Part shown: positions 25,099 through 33,673 of the stretch, in pieces
Layout: every line of letters begins with the position of its first letter
Numbering within the stretch: position 1 is the first letter of the stretch
From: Alphaproteobacteria bacterium
Lineage (GTDB): Bacteria > Pseudomonadota > Alphaproteobacteria > Paracaedibacterales > VGCI01
DNA length: 64,000 nt
Direction of reading: 5' to 3'
Assembly: GCA_016869075.1 (NCBI GenBank)
Contig: VGEY01000001.1
Location: 239,496 to 303,495 of the forward strand
Program-made: the position numbers and the translations under genes
Notes under the pieces: generated by a model
The model's input: the letters and a program-made list of their open reading frames with translations, nothing else
What the model was told of the DNA's origin: nothing
The model's database searches: none

Positions 25099-26373
25099 TT
25101 ATCGATACTTTTTTCGAGCAGCCATGTTCGTATTAACAAAAACGATATTTTGATTTTCTGAAGGCTTATGATGAAGTGAGAAGTGATAAACTGAGATAAG
25201 GTAGATAAGAATGGCCGAAATTAAAATAAGCATGATTCCTTCAAAGCCAAGATATTCAGCCATGATTACACATCCAAAGGACGTCACCAATGTGGTAAAA
25301 ACCCTAGATAAAGCATGGGCAGCTGCCGCTTGCGTGTATCTTCCTATTGGAGGAAAGGCCTGAAGAAATAGAACATATGCTGGCGTAATACCTTTTCCTA
25401 AAATCATGAGTCCACACTGAATGGCAAAGATGGTAAAAGGCCCTGCAGCATGATCCATAATTGAAGGCAAGCAAAGAGAAAAGCATAAGAATATGAGCCC
25501 TCTTACTTTTAAAATTTCCAAGGGATAAACTTTTAAAGCCAGCCAGCCATAAAACAAAGAGGCCAATGCTTCTACACCTCCTACAAAGAGATTTTGGGTG
25601 ATAACTTGCGCATAAGTATATCCATATTTACTTGTTAATAAGCCCCCTAAATAAATGAAAGTTAAATAAAAGTAGAGAGGTCTTAAACAGTCAACTCCCA
25701 CATAGCACCAAAAGTTTTTGCGTATTTCCTTTGAGGGAAACAAGTCGATTAATTTGGTTTTTTTCTGAGGATTCACATTTTTTTCTTGCAAAAAATCCGG
25801 CGTTTCTCTGAGCTGTGTGCGCGCAACAGACCCAATAACTGCAATGCCTGCGCCAAAATAAAATGCCGTGCGCCAGCCTTCCTCGCTGTTCGTTAAAAGA
25901 AAAAGAGTCCCCACGAGAAGAGCAAATGTGCTTCCCAAATTTGTAAAAAAGATGACAAGGGTTGTATAGAGATAAGAACGAGGCGCTTGTGTTGTTTCAG
26001 TAATATATATGAGCGCACCAACAAATTCTCCAATAGCTGAAAATCCTTGAAGCATACGACACACAATCATGACAATTGATGCGGTTATTCCAATTTTTTC
26101 ATAAGAAGGCAAGCTTGCAATTGTAAATGAACATAAAGCCATGATCATGGTGGTGATAATAATTGTGGATTTTCGACCGTAATGATCTCCCAAATACCCA
26201 AAAAAGAGAGCGCCAGCGGGTCTCAAAATATAAGTAGATGAAAATGTAAAAGCTGCTATAAGAGCTGTACTAAAGGGATCGGTTTTAGGAAAAAAAACGC
26301 TGTTAAGAATGAAAGCCAAATGAATGTAAAGATATAAGTCAAAATTCTCCAGGAATGAACCTATTTGGATCAA
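25099..26373 (-). CDS. MFS transporter, ProP-like metabolite:H+ symporter family
   Basis: 424 residues from a TTG at 26373, with about twelve hydrophobic segments. FGYLGDHYGRKSTII is the loop 2-3 signature of the major facilitator superfamily, and CRMLQGFSAIGEFVGA is typical of the ProP/KgtP (metabolite:H+ symporter) group. The frame stays open upstream to an ATT codon at 26413-26415 (ISDTPVVNDKKTLFLIQIG) that has AAAGG in front; family members usually have such a cytosolic lead before helix 1, so the real start may be this rare ATT, or an ATG may have mutated to it. It is divergent from a second MFS gene at 26792. Substrate unknown. Confidence 0.85.
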   Translation of the reverse strand: MIQIGSFLENFDLYLYIHLAFILNSVFFPKTDPFSTALIAAFTFSSTYILRPAGALFFGYLGDHYGRKSTIIITTMIMALCSFTIASLPSYEKIGITASIVMIVCRMLQGFSAIGEFVGALIYITETTQAPRSYLYTTLVIFFTNLGSTFALLVGTLFLLTNSEEGWRTAFYFGAGIAVIGSVARTQLRETPDFLQEKNVNPQKKTKLIDLFPSKEIRKNFWCYVGVDCLRPLYFYLTFIYLGGLLTSKYGYTYAQVITQNLFVGGVEALASLFYGWLALKVYPLEILKVRGLIFLCFSLCLPSIMDHAAGPFTIFAIQCGLMILGKGITPAYVLFLQAFPPIGRYTQAAAAHALSRVFTTLVTSFGCVIMAEYLGFEGIMLILISAILIYLISVYHFSLHHKPSENQNIVFVNTNMAARKKYR

Positions 26374-26415
26374 GAAAAGTGTCTTTTTGTCATTTACAAC
26401 CGGCGTATCGCTAAT

Positions 26416-26791
26416 AATAAATATCCTTTAAAATTCAAAAAGTTCTTTGAGAAAATTGTTTTCTCATTCTTATTAATTGATCATTATCTTACCATAAATA
26501 AAAATTATACAATAGATGTTCTTGGAGCTGCATACTTATTTTTTGCCAGTTTTTTTGCTGTTTAAATCTCTCTAAATGATAATTAAATTTGGTGTTTGAT
26601 AAAACATGCCCCTTGTTTTCATACCCCCTATTTATACTGCAAAAATATGTCATAAATTTTAGCCAATTGACAAATCAGCCTATTGCGCCTACCTTAGGCT
26701 CAACTAATCTGGGGTCTTTTCTTGAATTTATGAATGTTGACTCGACCGAATAAAGATAAAGCTGAGATATAACTGGAATAGTATAAATCAA
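26416..26791. other. Divergent intergenic region between two MFS genes
   Basis: About 375 AT-rich bases that must contain both promoters. No gene is supported. A small GCCTA/TAGGC dyad lies near 26685. No clear operator or riboswitch is visible. Confidence 0.4.
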
Positions 26792-28162
26792 ATGAGAACA
26801 GGGAACATACAGTTGGGCGGAAACGTCTTACCACACTCTTATAGTGTGACCTTGAGCACTTTAAGAACTCCTGTTCTTATCGTTTCTCTCTTAGGAAATG
26901 TTTTAGAATATTTTGAATATGCCATTTATGGATTTTTAGCCCCTACCTTAGCTCTTCACTTTTTTCCTGACAGCAATCCTACAACTGCACTCATCCAAAC
27001 CTTTGGTGTTTTTGCTGTAGGATCACTTGCCAAGCCCATAGGAGCTTTAATTTTTGGATATCTAGGAGATACACGTGGCCGTCGCGCGACATTGCGCTAT
27101 ACAATGATCGGCATTGCTTTTCCAACATTTGCCGTTGGAACCTTGCCTGGTTATGAAGCATGGGGATTGAGTGCTGCACTTGCCCTTGTTTTATGTCGCA
27201 TGTTGCAAGGCATATTTATGGCCGGAGAATCAGACGGTGTACGCATTTATGTCTTCGAACATCTTGGAAATAAAAATCCATGCTTGATCAGTGCGCTTAT
27301 CAGCTGCAGTGCGTATCTTGGAATTGCCCTTGCTTCCCTTGTTGCTTCCTATATACCTGCCGAAGGAGAAGCCTGGCGTTTTGCATTTTGGGGCAGCGGT
27401 ACATTCGGTATTATCATCTACTTTTTAAGGCGTTATTTAGTAGAAACTCCCCCCTTCTTACAGGCGCGACTAAGTCCATCTCAAACTATAAGAGGGAAAC
27501 AAATTTTCAAGAAACATTGGCCATCATTGATTCGAACCATTATGCTGTGTGGCGCTGTTGGGGGTCTGTACCATTTCTACCTTGTTTTCCAAGCAACATA
27601 TCTCACTAAAATATTAATGCTCATTCCAGAAGCCGCCTCAAAAGCCTATTCTTTTTGGCTCATCGTTCTCTATGTTTGCGCCCTTCCATTTGCGGGTTGG
27701 ATCGCTGATCGTGGTGGAGCTGCTCTTATTGGTATCTCAGGAGGGCTTTTGACACTTATCCTAGCTGTTTTCCAGCTTTTGATACTGTTAAAAGGATTGG
27801 TATTTTTACCTTTAATTGCTTTAACAACCCTTAGCATGGTATTTTTTGTAGCTCCTGGCTACTTCTTCTTAACACAACAATATGATGTCTCTATTCGTTT
27901 TCGATGTTTGAGTTTTGGTCATGCCCTTGGCTCCATGCTTTTTTCAGGAACCACGCCTGTGGTAAGTCTGTTTCTATGGCAAGCAACATCTTTGTCTTAT
28001 GCTCCCTTCTTGTATTTTATCTTTCTCATTATTATGGGATTAGGTTCCTTTATTTGGGGTACCCATGATAAAGCTTACACTAAGCTGCTCACACCTTCTT
28101 TCGCACCTGTGGCCCTTAACACCCAAAATGCCACCTCTTCTGCTCTGTCGAAAGTTGCTTAA
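26792..28162 (+). CDS. MFS transporter, ProP-like family
   Basis: 456 residues with about twelve transmembrane segments and a 30-residue N-terminal lead. GNVLEYFEYAIYGFLAPTL opens helix 1, and FGYLGDTRGRRATL is the MFS loop signature with the conserved D-x-x-G-R-R; CRMLQGIFMAGESDG matches the ProP-type helix 4-5 region. It resembles the divergent neighbour at 25099 but is clearly distinct in sequence. Intracellular bacteria often have many copies of this family for taking up host metabolites; the substrate is not evident here. The start has a weak ribosome-binding site. Confidence 0.88.
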   Translation: MRTGNIQLGGNVLPHSYSVTLSTLRTPVLIVSLLGNVLEYFEYAIYGFLAPTLALHFFPDSNPTTALIQTFGVFAVGSLAKPIGALIFGYLGDTRGRRATLRYTMIGIAFPTFAVGTLPGYEAWGLSAALALVLCRMLQGIFMAGESDGVRIYVFEHLGNKNPCLISALISCSAYLGIALASLVASYIPAEGEAWRFAFWGSGTFGIIIYFLRRYLVETPPFLQARLSPSQTIRGKQIFKKHWPSLIRTIMLCGAVGGLYHFYLVFQATYLTKILMLIPEAASKAYSFWLIVLYVCALPFAGWIADRGGAALIGISGGLLTLILAVFQLLILLKGLVFLPLIALTTLSMVFFVAPGYFFLTQQYDVSIRFRCLSFGHALGSMLFSGTTPVVSLFLWQATSLSYAPFLYFIFLIIMGLGSFIWGTHDKAYTKLLTPSFAPVALNTQNATSSALSKVA

Positions 28163-28199
28163 AGCAGAACTGAAAGTAAAATATATTTTTTAAAAAAAA

Positions 28200-28427
28200 T
28201 TATGAGCGTTGTTGAATACGTTTAAGGATGAACACACGTAGCGCACTTGAAAGATTATGAGAGCGAGGAACTGGGATATCTTTGTCTACTTGACGAATGA
28301 GCGCCGCGATAGACAGTCCATCTACCACGGCAATTTCTCGTAAAGCTTCCCAAAATTCAGCTTCTAACGTGACGCTTGTTGCATGGCCAGAAATAACGAC
28401 AGATCGCTTAATAAGAGATGTTGGCAA
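28200..28427 (-). CDS. Ribbon-helix-helix domain protein
   Basis: A 75-residue protein. KRSVVISGHATSVTLEAEFWEALREIA followed by LSIAALIRQVD is the beta strand and two helices of the alphaproteobacterial RHH_4 type of ribbon-helix-helix DNA-binding domain (written here in two pieces around a short loop). The start is probably TTG at 28427, 2 bases after the eipB stop at 28430, so translation is coupled to eipB. Small RHH genes often accompany eipB-like genes in this class; the target is unknown. Confidence 0.72.
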   Translation of the reverse strand: MPTSLIKRSVVISGHATSVTLEAEFWEALREIAVVDGLSIAALIRQVDKDIPVPRSHNLSSALRVFILKRIQQRS

Positions 28428-28429
28428 TT

Positions 28430-29440
28430 TTAAGAAAAGACCTCAACCTGATTTAAAACAGCAGATACTTTAAATGTGCCATAGTCCAAGGTCATGCGAG
28501 AAATGACACCACTGGGCAAAGCATCTTCCATAATTTCATAATCCGGATCTGGGCCACTGCTATCTAAGGCATAAATCCCCATTCGCATTGGCCAGACTTT
28601 TTGCGCGGGAAATAATTCTTTATTTGTAAGAGCCAATTTTGAATCTTGGCTTGGTCCGATAACCGTATCAACTAAGACGGGTTCATGTGTTTCGCTGCTT
28701 CCATCAAAGACGATATTAGAGACTACTTTCTTCCCTTTTTGAGCTTCAGTAAGTATGTTAATGAGGTGCTGTGTTGGAAAAATAGTACCAACCGGCAATT
28801 GAATTGTTGATTCTTCGGGCTGTTGATAAGTGACAATTCCTGCCCCTCCTTTGCTTGCAAGAATAGCTTCACCACTAATACACTCTTCTTGTTCACCTCG
28901 TAATGTCCGTGCGGTAAAACTATATTTCAGTCCATCTAATGATTCATAAGTTGCCAATGTTGTGATTACTTGTTCAGCAGAACCATCTTTATAATAAATA
29001 TGCAAAGTAGATTTTTGTTCAATGGCCCAACCGTCACCAACTTTTGCAAGTTGAATCGTCATTTGACCTTTTGCATCCGCTATATCTTCATCATTAAAAT
29101 TTTTGTCTAATGAAATGGCATATTTCGCCCGATGGGGAAGTAATTTAAAAACTCCTGCAGGGGGGGCTATAGTCGATGGTGAAGTAAGAGCAGATGTGGA
29201 TGGCGTTGTAGACGAGGGTATTGACGCCACAAGAGGCGCTGATGGCAGAGATGTAGGTGATATATGGGAAGTCTTGTTCGCTTGGGAATCAGATGTCTGA
29301 ACCGAATTCTCTTTTATACTAGCGGGCGGAGGAGCACCCTGCGAACCAACTGTAATAGTTGATAAGGGTTCAACTTGCTCAGCTTTTCCTGTAAATGAAA
29401 AAGAAAAAATTAGAAAAAAGCACAAGCTCCAAATAAACAT
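28430..29440 (-). CDS. eipB: Cell envelope integrity protein EipB (DUF1849)
   Basis: A 336-residue protein with a signal peptide (FFLIFSFSFTGKA) and a Ser/Thr/Pro-rich linker to residue about 100. The DUF1849 domain follows: HRAKYAISLDKNF, the GQMTIQLAKVGDGWAIEQKS strand, IQLPVGTIFPTQHLINIL, NIVFDGSSE and LVDTVIGP. Brucella EipB is a periplasmic beta-barrel-like protein needed for envelope integrity and has a conserved disulfide; the mature protein here shows only one cysteine (EECISGE), so that disulfide cannot form. Followed by the coupled RHH gene. Confidence 0.82.
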   Translation of the reverse strand: MFIWSLCFFLIFSFSFTGKAEQVEPLSTITVGSQGAPPPASIKENSVQTSDSQANKTSHISPTSLPSAPLVASIPSSTTPSTSALTSPSTIAPPAGVFKLLPHRAKYAISLDKNFNDEDIADAKGQMTIQLAKVGDGWAIEQKSTLHIYYKDGSAEQVITTLATYESLDGLKYSFTARTLRGEQEECISGEAILASKGGAGIVTYQQPEESTIQLPVGTIFPTQHLINILTEAQKGKKVVSNIVFDGSSETHEPVLVDTVIGPSQDSKLALTNKELFPAQKVWPMRMGIYALDSSGPDPDYEIMEDALPSGVISRMTLDYGTFKVSAVLNQVEVFS

Positions 29441-29655
29441 AAATTTTTAAGCCTTTAATTACTTTCAGAGACATCCTTTGCTATTTATATTGCCTAAACT
29501 AGTAAAAATTGAAAGTTCTTTTTACAAGGAAAGAAATAAATATTTTCTACCTGTCATCACAATAACACGCATATTTTTTTTGTAACCATCTTGCTCATTA
29601 AGCAAGAATCGGATACGTCTATAATATAGAGGCAATAAAACAGTGAGTATATGAA

Positions 29656-31146
29656 ATGAAAATTAATTTTCTTGAAAGAAGTCTTGTTTCAGAAGGAACA
29701 CTAGTAATTGGAGCATTTGAAGGTAAAAAATTACAAGATGTTGCTTCTGAAATTGACAAAAAAACTGACGGGGTCTTGACCCGGAGCATAGCCATTAAGG
29801 ACTTTAAAGGAAGCAAGGGGGAAGTACTCCGCTTCGTGGCCCCTCATGGTTTAAAGATCAGCGAAGTTATTCTTTTAGGACTTGGTAAAGAAAAAGACAT
29901 AACACCCCTCTACCTTGAAGAACTCGGAGCTACTATCTCTGCTGTATTGGAAAGGTGTAAGGATAAAACTGCGTATGTAAACCTTCCCGCAATCACAACT
30001 AAAACCATCAATGAAAATTTATCAATTGCTCATATTGCTTCTGGAGCACTCTTACGATCATGGAAATTTGATAAATATCATACAAAGAAAAAGGACTCTG
30101 AAAAATCCCGTCTACAAAATCTTGTCTTTATGAGTGGTTCTCCAAAAGCTGCTAAGAGTGCATTCGAACCCTTAAATCAAGTTGCTGAAGGTGTCTTCTT
30201 AACACGTCATGTCGTTTCAGAGCCACCAAACGTCATTTACCCAGAAAGCTTAGCAAAAATAGCTAAAGACCTTAAAAATGTAGGTGTAACCGTAGAAGTT
30301 CTGAATGAAGCACAAATGCAAAAGTTAGGAATGAATGCCCTCCTTGGCGTTGGTCAAGGAAGTATTCGTGAATCGCAGCTGGTGGTTCTCTCTTGGAACG
30401 GTGGAAAAAAATCAGAAGCTCCTCTTGCAATTGTCGGGAAAGGGGTTACTTTTGATACGGGTGGTATTTCGATTAAACCCGCGCAAGACATGGATGATAT
30501 GAAATACGACATGGCAGGATCCGGCGTTGTCTTAGGCTTAATGCGTGCGCTCGCAGGCCGCAAAGCTAAAGTTAACGTCGTTGGTGTCATGGGGTTGGTC
30601 GAAAATATGCCTTCTGGTTCAGCCCAACGACCCGGCGATATTGTCACTTCCATGTCTGGCCAAACAATAGAAGTTCTCAATACAGATGCTGAAGGACGCT
30701 TGGTTTTGGCAGATGCCCTATGGTACACCCAAAAACGTTTTAAACCGCAAGTGATGATTGACTTGGCAACCTTAACCGGAGCAATTGTTATTTCATTAGG
30801 CCATGAACATGCTGGTCTCTTTTCTAATAATGATCAATTGGCCACACGTTTAAAAGATGCTGGAGATGCAACGGGTGAAAAAGTATGGCGTCTTCCCCTT
30901 GGTGAATTTTACGATAAGGACATTGATTCTGGCGTTGCGGATGTAAAAAATATTGGATCAGGTCGTGGTGCCGGCAGCATCACAGCTGCTCAATTTTTGC
31001 AACGTTTTGTAAACAATATCCCTTGGGCACATCTTGATATTGCTGGAACAGCTTGGGATAAAAAGGGTCGCACATTGAGCGTCAAGGGAGCAACAGCTTT
31101 TGGCGTAAGGCTCCTTAACAAATGGATTCAAACACATTATGAGTGA
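29656..31146 (+). CDS. pepA: Leucyl aminopeptidase PepA (M17)
   Basis: A 496-residue cytosolic M17 aminopeptidase of normal length. The C-terminal catalytic domain has the active-site motifs IVGKGVTFDTGGISIKP (metal-binding Lys and Asp), DMAGSGVVLG and the family signature NTDAEGRLVLADAL, in which Asp and Glu bind the two metal ions and Arg is catalytic. The N-terminal macro-like domain is intact. It removes N-terminal residues from peptides. It overlaps holC by 8 bases, a pairing common in proteobacteria. Confidence 0.97.
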   Translation: MKINFLERSLVSEGTLVIGAFEGKKLQDVASEIDKKTDGVLTRSIAIKDFKGSKGEVLRFVAPHGLKISEVILLGLGKEKDITPLYLEELGATISAVLERCKDKTAYVNLPAITTKTINENLSIAHIASGALLRSWKFDKYHTKKKDSEKSRLQNLVFMSGSPKAAKSAFEPLNQVAEGVFLTRHVVSEPPNVIYPESLAKIAKDLKNVGVTVEVLNEAQMQKLGMNALLGVGQGSIRESQLVVLSWNGGKKSEAPLAIVGKGVTFDTGGISIKPAQDMDDMKYDMAGSGVVLGLMRALAGRKAKVNVVGVMGLVENMPSGSAQRPGDIVTSMSGQTIEVLNTDAEGRLVLADALWYTQKRFKPQVMIDLATLTGAIVISLGHEHAGLFSNNDQLATRLKDAGDATGEKVWRLPLGEFYDKDIDSGVADVKNIGSGRGAGSITAAQFLQRFVNNIPWAHLDIAGTAWDKKGRTLSVKGATAFGVRLLNKWIQTHYE

Positions 31147-31612
31147 AGCAAAAGCGGAAGTATCTTTTTACCAATTAACAACGCAACCTGTAGAAAAAGT
31201 TCTGCCAAAAATTCTAGAAAAGGTTTATGGCGGTGGCATGCGTGCACTTGTTGTTGCTCATTCCACCGAACATATGAATGTTTTAAATTCAACTTTGTGG
31301 ACTTATTCACCAGGAGCGTTTTTGCCACATGGGATGAGCGGACGGACTTCTGATGAGCCACTTGATCATCCCATTTGGTTGACTTTGCAACCCGTTAATG
31401 AAAACAGAGCTAATGTCGTTGTATTAACAAATGAACAGTATATAGATAATTTATCTGATTACAGTCGTTGTGTTGACATTTTTGATGGCAATAATTCATC
31501 AGCTCTTGAGGCTGCACACGTACGCCAAAATAAATATCTTCAAAATGGGCATCCGATTGTTTACTGGAAACAAACTATGAGCGGTACGTGGGAAAAAGTT
31601 CTTCCTCAATGA
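31139..31612 (+). CDS. holC: DNA polymerase III chi subunit
   Basis: A 157-residue protein in the HolC family: SFYQLTTQPVEKVLPKILEKVY, the Rossmann-like RALVVAHSTEHMNVLNSTLWTY segment (two strands), SFLPHG-like AFLPHGMSG and the HPIWLTLQPVNENRANVVVL strand are characteristic. Chi bridges single-stranded-DNA-binding protein and the clamp-loader psi subunit. The start lies inside the last codons of pepA, so the two are coupled. Confidence 0.92.
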   Translation: MSEAKAEVSFYQLTTQPVEKVLPKILEKVYGGGMRALVVAHSTEHMNVLNSTLWTYSPGAFLPHGMSGRTSDEPLDHPIWLTLQPVNENRANVVVLTNEQYIDNLSDYSRCVDIFDGNNSSALEAAHVRQNKYLQNGHPIVYWKQTMSGTWEKVLPQ

Positions 31613-31742
31613 GATTCTTAGAAATCAATAAATATCTCTAATTATCCTTTAATCTATAAATGTTTTACATATATACTTGATTTCTTTTATAAAACGTTTT
31701 CAAAATAGTTGTATAATTATCTTTTCTTAAGCGTCATATGAT

Positions 31743-32483
31743 ATGAAATATTTTTTTGTCCTTTTGGGAGCCCTTTATTGTGCTTGCCCCCCGTCCCTGG
31801 CTGAGCCAGCTGATCCGAAAGCCTACCTCCAAATGCTTTTTGAGAACAAGGGTGGGTATACAATTCCTGAAGAGGAGATCACTGCAATTCTCACTGCAGG
31901 AGGTCACCCCCAATATGGTGAAATTACCTATGACAGCGCAAGTCACATTTTAAATGATTTAGATCTTACGAAGAATGATGTTTTTTATGATTTGGGCTCA
32001 GGCGTTGGAAAATTGGTCTTGCAGGTATATCTCACAACGCCTGTTAAAAAAAGTGTTGGCATAGAGCTTTCAAAAACGCGTTGGAACATTGCTGAGACTT
32101 GTCGCAGACAGATCGCTTCAGATGAACACACAACAGCAGGCCGCGATTTGAGTTTTCTCAATCAAAATATTTCTGCAACAAATATTTCTGATGCCACGGT
32201 TTGTTTTATTTCAGGCATCACATTTCCTCAACCTCTCATCCATTCAATTATGGATCGCTTAAGTGCGATAGATCATGAGGTAAAAGTTATCAGTGTCCTT
32301 CCTTTACCATTTCATAAACACTTTAAACTCTTGAAAACCTACACCCTTCCAATGTCATGGTCTCCGGAAGGTGTCGAGGTTTGTCTTTATCAACTCACGC
32401 CGACCTCACAATTTGAACCTGCTGAAAATCTCTCTAAACTAGATAGAAAGAGGAAAAGAAGAGTCCTTCATGAAGAGGATTGA
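31743..32483 (+). CDS. Exported DOT1-like lysine methyltransferase homologue
   Basis: A 246-residue protein with a signal peptide (YFFVLLGALYCACPPSLA, cleavage near residue 20). The body follows the catalytic core of eukaryotic DOT1 histone H3-K79 methyltransferases: YGEITYDSASHIL (residues 58-70), VFYDLGSGVGKLVLQV (80-95; SAM motif I), SVGIELSKTRWNIAE (104-118) and TVCFISGITFPQPL in the place of the DOT1 NNFAF motif. A positively charged C-terminal tail (LDRKRKRRVL) could bind nucleic acid or a host nucleus importer. DOT1-like sequences are rare in bacteria and, with an export signal, point to a host-directed protein. Substrate unproven. Confidence 0.75.
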   Translation: MKYFFVLLGALYCACPPSLAEPADPKAYLQMLFENKGGYTIPEEEITAILTAGGHPQYGEITYDSASHILNDLDLTKNDVFYDLGSGVGKLVLQVYLTTPVKKSVGIELSKTRWNIAETCRRQIASDEHTTAGRDLSFLNQNISATNISDATVCFISGITFPQPLIHSIMDRLSAIDHEVKVISVLPLPFHKHFKLLKTYTLPMSWSPEGVEVCLYQLTPTSQFEPAENLSKLDRKRKRRVLHEED

Positions 32484-32680
32484 AGGGGACAAAGTGCCTG
32501 TTGTGTGTTGAGGTAACCAATTAACACATTCTATTAATTACATGAGGTTTAACTTAATAAAGCAAAAACCATAAAATATTATAATTATGCTTTGATATGA
32601 TTTTTCAAAAGTATTGACACATAAAGTATTTATGTAATAAATTAAATAGTGTTTTCAATAAAATCAAAGGTAAGACTACA

Positions 32681-33508
32681 ATGAATCAAAAGTTAACATT
32701 AGAAAAATTTATTTTAGGCTTTTTTCTATCCTCCGCTCTTGTTCACTCAAGTATTGCTATGGAATTAGAAAAACATCAAGAAGCACATTATAAATCATTG
32801 CTCCTTCTTAAGGGGCCGGATGGTCAACCTAAATTACATAATATTGAGATGATACTTCAAGAGACGGGAGGCAATCCTTCTCTCCAGGCAACTCATGAAC
32901 AGGCGATGACAGATCTTATATCCCTTTTAAAAGTAAAGGACCCTGCTGGAAATCCTATTTTAGAACACATCGAAGCAGTTCTTAAGCATACTGGAGCTAA
33001 TCCAAAATATTCAGCAACTCATGAACAGGCGATGACAGATCTTATTTCTCTTTTAAATGTAAAGGACCCTGCTGGGCAGCCTATTTTAAATCACGTCGAA
33101 GCAGTTCTGATGCATACTGCAGCTAATCCAAAATATTCAGCAACTCATGAACAGGCGATGACAGATCTTATATCCCTTTTAAAAGTAAAGGACCCTGCTG
33201 GGCAGCCTATTTTAAATCACGTCGAAGCAGTTCTGAAGCATACTGGAGCTAATCCAAAATATTCAGCAATTCATGAACAGGCGATGACAGATCTTATATC
33301 CCTTTTAAAAGTAAAGGACCCTGCTGGGCAGCTTATTTTAAATCACGTCGAAGCAGTTCTGATGCATACTGGAGCTAATCCAAAATATGCTTCAGTTCAT
33401 AATGAAACCTTGAAACTTCTCGAATCGATGACCAATCTCAAAGGACCTGATGGGAAGCCAAGATTGGATGTGCAGCAAGCGCTTGCCAAGTATCGTGGGG
33501 CAAGCTAG
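32681..33508 (+). CDS. Exported protein built of 42-residue tandem repeats
   Basis: A 275-residue protein with AAGG ahead of the ATG and a signal peptide (FILGFFLSSALVHSSIA). Almost all of the mature part is a 42-residue repeat of two or three helices: four near-identical copies (each starting THEQAMTDLISLLKVKDPAG) flanked by two diverged copies with LLLLKGPDGQPKL and NLKGPDGKPRL. Such helical solenoids usually bind proteins. High nucleotide identity of the central units suggests recent expansion and likely copy-number variation between strains. Function unknown; a surface or effector role is inferred. Confidence 0.7.
   Translation: MNQKLTLEKFILGFFLSSALVHSSIAMELEKHQEAHYKSLLLLKGPDGQPKLHNIEMILQETGGNPSLQATHEQAMTDLISLLKVKDPAGNPILEHIEAVLKHTGANPKYSATHEQAMTDLISLLNVKDPAGQPILNHVEAVLMHTAANPKYSATHEQAMTDLISLLKVKDPAGQPILNHVEAVLKHTGANPKYSAIHEQAMTDLISLLKVKDPAGQLILNHVEAVLMHTGANPKYASVHNETLKLLESMTNLKGPDGKPRLDVQQALAKYRGAS
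32888..33391 (+). repeat. Four tandem 126-base coding repeats
   Basis: Units begin at 32888, 33014, 33140 and 33266, each exactly 126 bases (42 codons), in frame in the gene at 32681-33508. Copies differ at only a few positions, such as AAT for AAA in LLNVKD of the second and CTT for CCT in the fourth. Confidence 0.9.
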
Positions 33509-33536
33509 TCAAAGTTTTTTCACCTTTGTAGAGAGC

Positions 33537-33554
33537 GCTGCGCAAATGCGCAGC
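33537..33554. repeat. Inverted repeat between convergent genes
   Basis: GCTGCGC-AAAT-GCGCAGC, a 7-base perfect stem, 29 bases after the stop of the repeat-protein gene. It has no T-run behind it on the plus strand, so it is at best a weak terminator. Confidence 0.4.
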
Positions 33555-33673
33555 AGCTTCCTGCAAGAATATTGCTAATCAGCATAAAATCCCACTAAAT
33601 TTAATAAAAAAAGCAAAAGAAGGATCCATCAAGAAGAGGATTGAAAACCAAGGCCCCTTCTTAGAATGTCCTC

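Noticed and set aside
32888..33391. Regular 126-base repeats as a possible CRISPR array
   Set aside because: Units are directly joined without spacers, keep the reading frame and encode a repeat protein with a signal peptide.
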